Shown piece by piece: positions 6,622-7,908 of a stretch of DNA of 7,908 nt. Each line of letters starts with the position of its first letter. The first letter of the stretch is position 1. The notes under the pieces are model-generated. The model was not told where the DNA came from, ran no database searches, and was given only the letters and a program-made list of their open reading frames with translations. Source of the stretch: Gemmatimonadota bacterium. GTDB lineage: Bacteria; Gemmatimonadota; Gemmatimonadetes; Gemmatimonadales; Gemmatimonadaceae. Location: assembly GCA_029884515.1 (NCBI GenBank), contig JAOUHR010000073.1:1-7908 (forward strand). The letters run 5' to 3'. The position numbers and the translations under genes were made by a program.

Positions 6622-7908
6622 CTACCGCCCCAGTTCCCCCAACATCCGCCGCAGGAACGCCTCCTGCTCCCGCTGCAACTGGGTGAGCGGCCCCACCTCG
6701 TCCTCCGCCGAGCCGTAGAGCCGCGCAGCCCGCGAAGCCAACTCGGCGGTCTCCTTCGACTTGACCCGCGCCGCGAGCGCACGCGTCGAGTCGCGCAGCG
6801 ATGCCAGCCGCTGCATGTCACGCGTCCACGCACGCCGCACGTCCGGCGCCACCTGGATCCGCGGGTCCTCGCGCACCTCGAGGCTCCCGCGCACGCCGAG
6901 TCCGCCGGCCTGCAGGCGCACCTCGTACCTGCCGAGTTGCACGAAGGGCCCGTTGCCCGCGTACTTGAGGTCCCACACCACGCGGTTGAGGCCCGCGTGC
7001 CCCGCGACACGGATCCGCGCGACCTCGCCGCCGCCCGCCCCGTGGAACGTCACCGTCGCGGAGTCGGCCGCCTTGAGCCAGAAGTCCACGATCGCCCCGG
7101 CCGGCGGGTTCGCTCCTTCATAGAAGACATCACCGACGTGCGCGAGCACGTTGCGATAGCGGATCTGCTCCGCCGGCCGCGACGTGAAGAGGTGCATGGC
7201 CTTCTCCGCCACGGCAGGCGTGAGCTCGCGCAGCGCATTCATCTGGTCGAGGATCCAGACGCCGCGCCCGTGCGTCGCGAGGATCAGGTCGTTCTCGCGC
7301 GGATGGATCGTGAGGTCGTTCACCGCCACCAGCGGCATCCCGCCGCGCAGTTCGGCCCAGGTGGCGCCGCGGTCGTTGCTCCAGAAGAGCCCGAACTCGG
7401 TGCCGAGGAACAACAGGTCCGGGTTCACGAGGTCCTCGCGGAGCGTGCGCGCCACGCGCCCGGCGGGAAGCGCACCGTCGATCCGCGTGAAGGTGCGCCC
7501 GTCGTCGTCGGTGCGGTACACGTAGTTGGCGAAGTCGCCGTTCCGGTAGTTGTTCACCACGACGTACACGCGGCCATCGGCGTGGCGCGAGGGTTCGATG
7601 CCGTTGATCCACGCGCCGCGCGGCAGGCCGGGGAGTCGCGACGAGAGCTCGCTCCAGTTCGCGCCGTCGTCCCCGCTCCGCTGCACGTTCCCATCATCAG
7701 TCCCCACCCAGAGCACGCCGCGCCGCCGCGGCGACTCGGCGATCGTGCTCACGGTGGGCCAGTAGGGAATCCCGTCGTCGAGCGAACGCGTGGCGGCCAT
7801 GGGGAGCGTGCCCATGATCGGCAGGGTGCGCCGGTCGATCCCCTTGGTGCGGTCGCCGAGTGCGGTCCAGGTGTCGCCGCGATCGGTGCTCTTCCAGAGG
7901 ATGTTCGT
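6622..7908 (-). CDS. Asp-box (BNR/VPS10-sortilin-like) propeller protein, C-terminal part
   Basis: The last 428 residues of a larger protein whose start lies beyond the right edge; the frame is open through base 7908 (first residues TNILWKSTDRG), so the Met at 7815 is internal. Four Asp-boxes (S/T-x-D-x-G-x-x-W/F) are visible: STDRGDTW (7-14), SGDDGANW (78-85), TDDDGRTF (133-140) and SNDRGATW (177-184). They mark blades of a beta-propeller of the kind annotated as 'glycosyl hydrolase', BNR or VPS10/sortilin-like. No catalytic residues of sialidases can be recognised, so glycosidase activity should not be assumed. After ATHGRGVWILDQ, the end of the propeller, comes a beta-sandwich-like region (about 265-345) with VDFWLKAADSATVTF and GLNRVVWDLKY. 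The tail, about 350-428, is helical and charged (RLASLRDSTRALAARVKSKE) and may be a coiled coil. Full-length relatives are usually secreted; the signal peptide is out of view. Ligand unknown. Confidence 0.85.
   Translation of the reverse strand, partial: TNILWKSTDRGDTWTALGDRTKGIDRRTLPIMGTLPMAATRSLDDGIPYWPTVSTIAESPRRRGVLWVGTDDGNVQRSGDDGANWSELSSRLPGLPRGAWINGIEPSRHADGRVYVVVNNYRNGDFANYVYRTDDDGRTFTRIDGALPAGRVARTLREDLVNPDLLFLGTEFGLFWSNDRGATWAELRGGMPLVAVNDLTIHPRENDLILATHGRGVWILDQMNALRELTPAVAEKAMHLFTSRPAEQIRYRNVLAHVGDVFYEGANPPAGAIVDFWLKAADSATVTFHGAGGGEVARIRVAGHAGLNRVVWDLKYAGNGPFVQLGRYEVRLQAGGLGVRGSLEVREDPRIQVAPDVRRAWTRDMQRLASLRDSTRALAARVKSKETAELASRAARLYGSAEDEVGPLTQLQREQEAFLRRMLGELGR

Overview
The window is strongly GC-rich, with dense coding and many long shadow frames. 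It looks like a chromosomal stretch from a soil-type Gram-negative bacterium. The gene mix is a Hanks-type Ser/Thr kinase, a secreted S9 peptidase with Gly/Pro-rich inserts, a DinB-like protein ending in an LFLYLKASG-type helix, and an Asp-box (VPS10/sortilin-like) propeller. Together with a C-terminal-Phe outer-membrane-type protein this most resembles Gemmatimonadota. The taxon is an inference from gene content; no marker gene is present.

Layout from left to right: (1) 1-457, minus, the N-terminal part of a Ser/Thr protein kinase that runs off the left edge. (2) 470-973, minus, a DinB-like four-helix protein with almost no histidines. (3) 975-3968, minus, a secreted S9-family (prolyl oligopeptidase-like) peptidase starting at a GTG. 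Genes 3, 2 and 1 run in that order as a tight same-strand cluster: 1 nt separates 3 from 2, and 12 nt separate 2 from 1. (4) 4109-5134, minus, an AraC-family regulator with an N-terminal ligand-binding-type domain. (5) 5267-6085, plus, an exported, probable outer-membrane beta-barrel protein, divergent from the AraC gene. (6) 6135-6580, minus, a broken Uma2-family (DUF820) gene. (7) 6622-7908, minus, the C-terminal part of an Asp-box propeller protein that runs off the right edge.

The most informative non-coding stretch is the 132-bp gap between the AraC start and the outer-membrane gene. On the minus strand it holds a good sigma70-like promoter whose predicted transcription start falls on or next to the AraC ATG, which suggests a leaderless mRNA. 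A 12-bp perfect palindrome lies exactly over the -10/start-codon junction. A hairpin sits between the convergent outer-membrane and Uma2-remnant genes.

I see no tRNA, rRNA, CRISPR array, insertion sequence, phage gene or recognisable defence/biosynthetic island. Apart from the regulatory arrangement and the decayed Uma2 gene, this is a fairly ordinary chromosomal region, and I do not find a convincing new multi-gene system in it.
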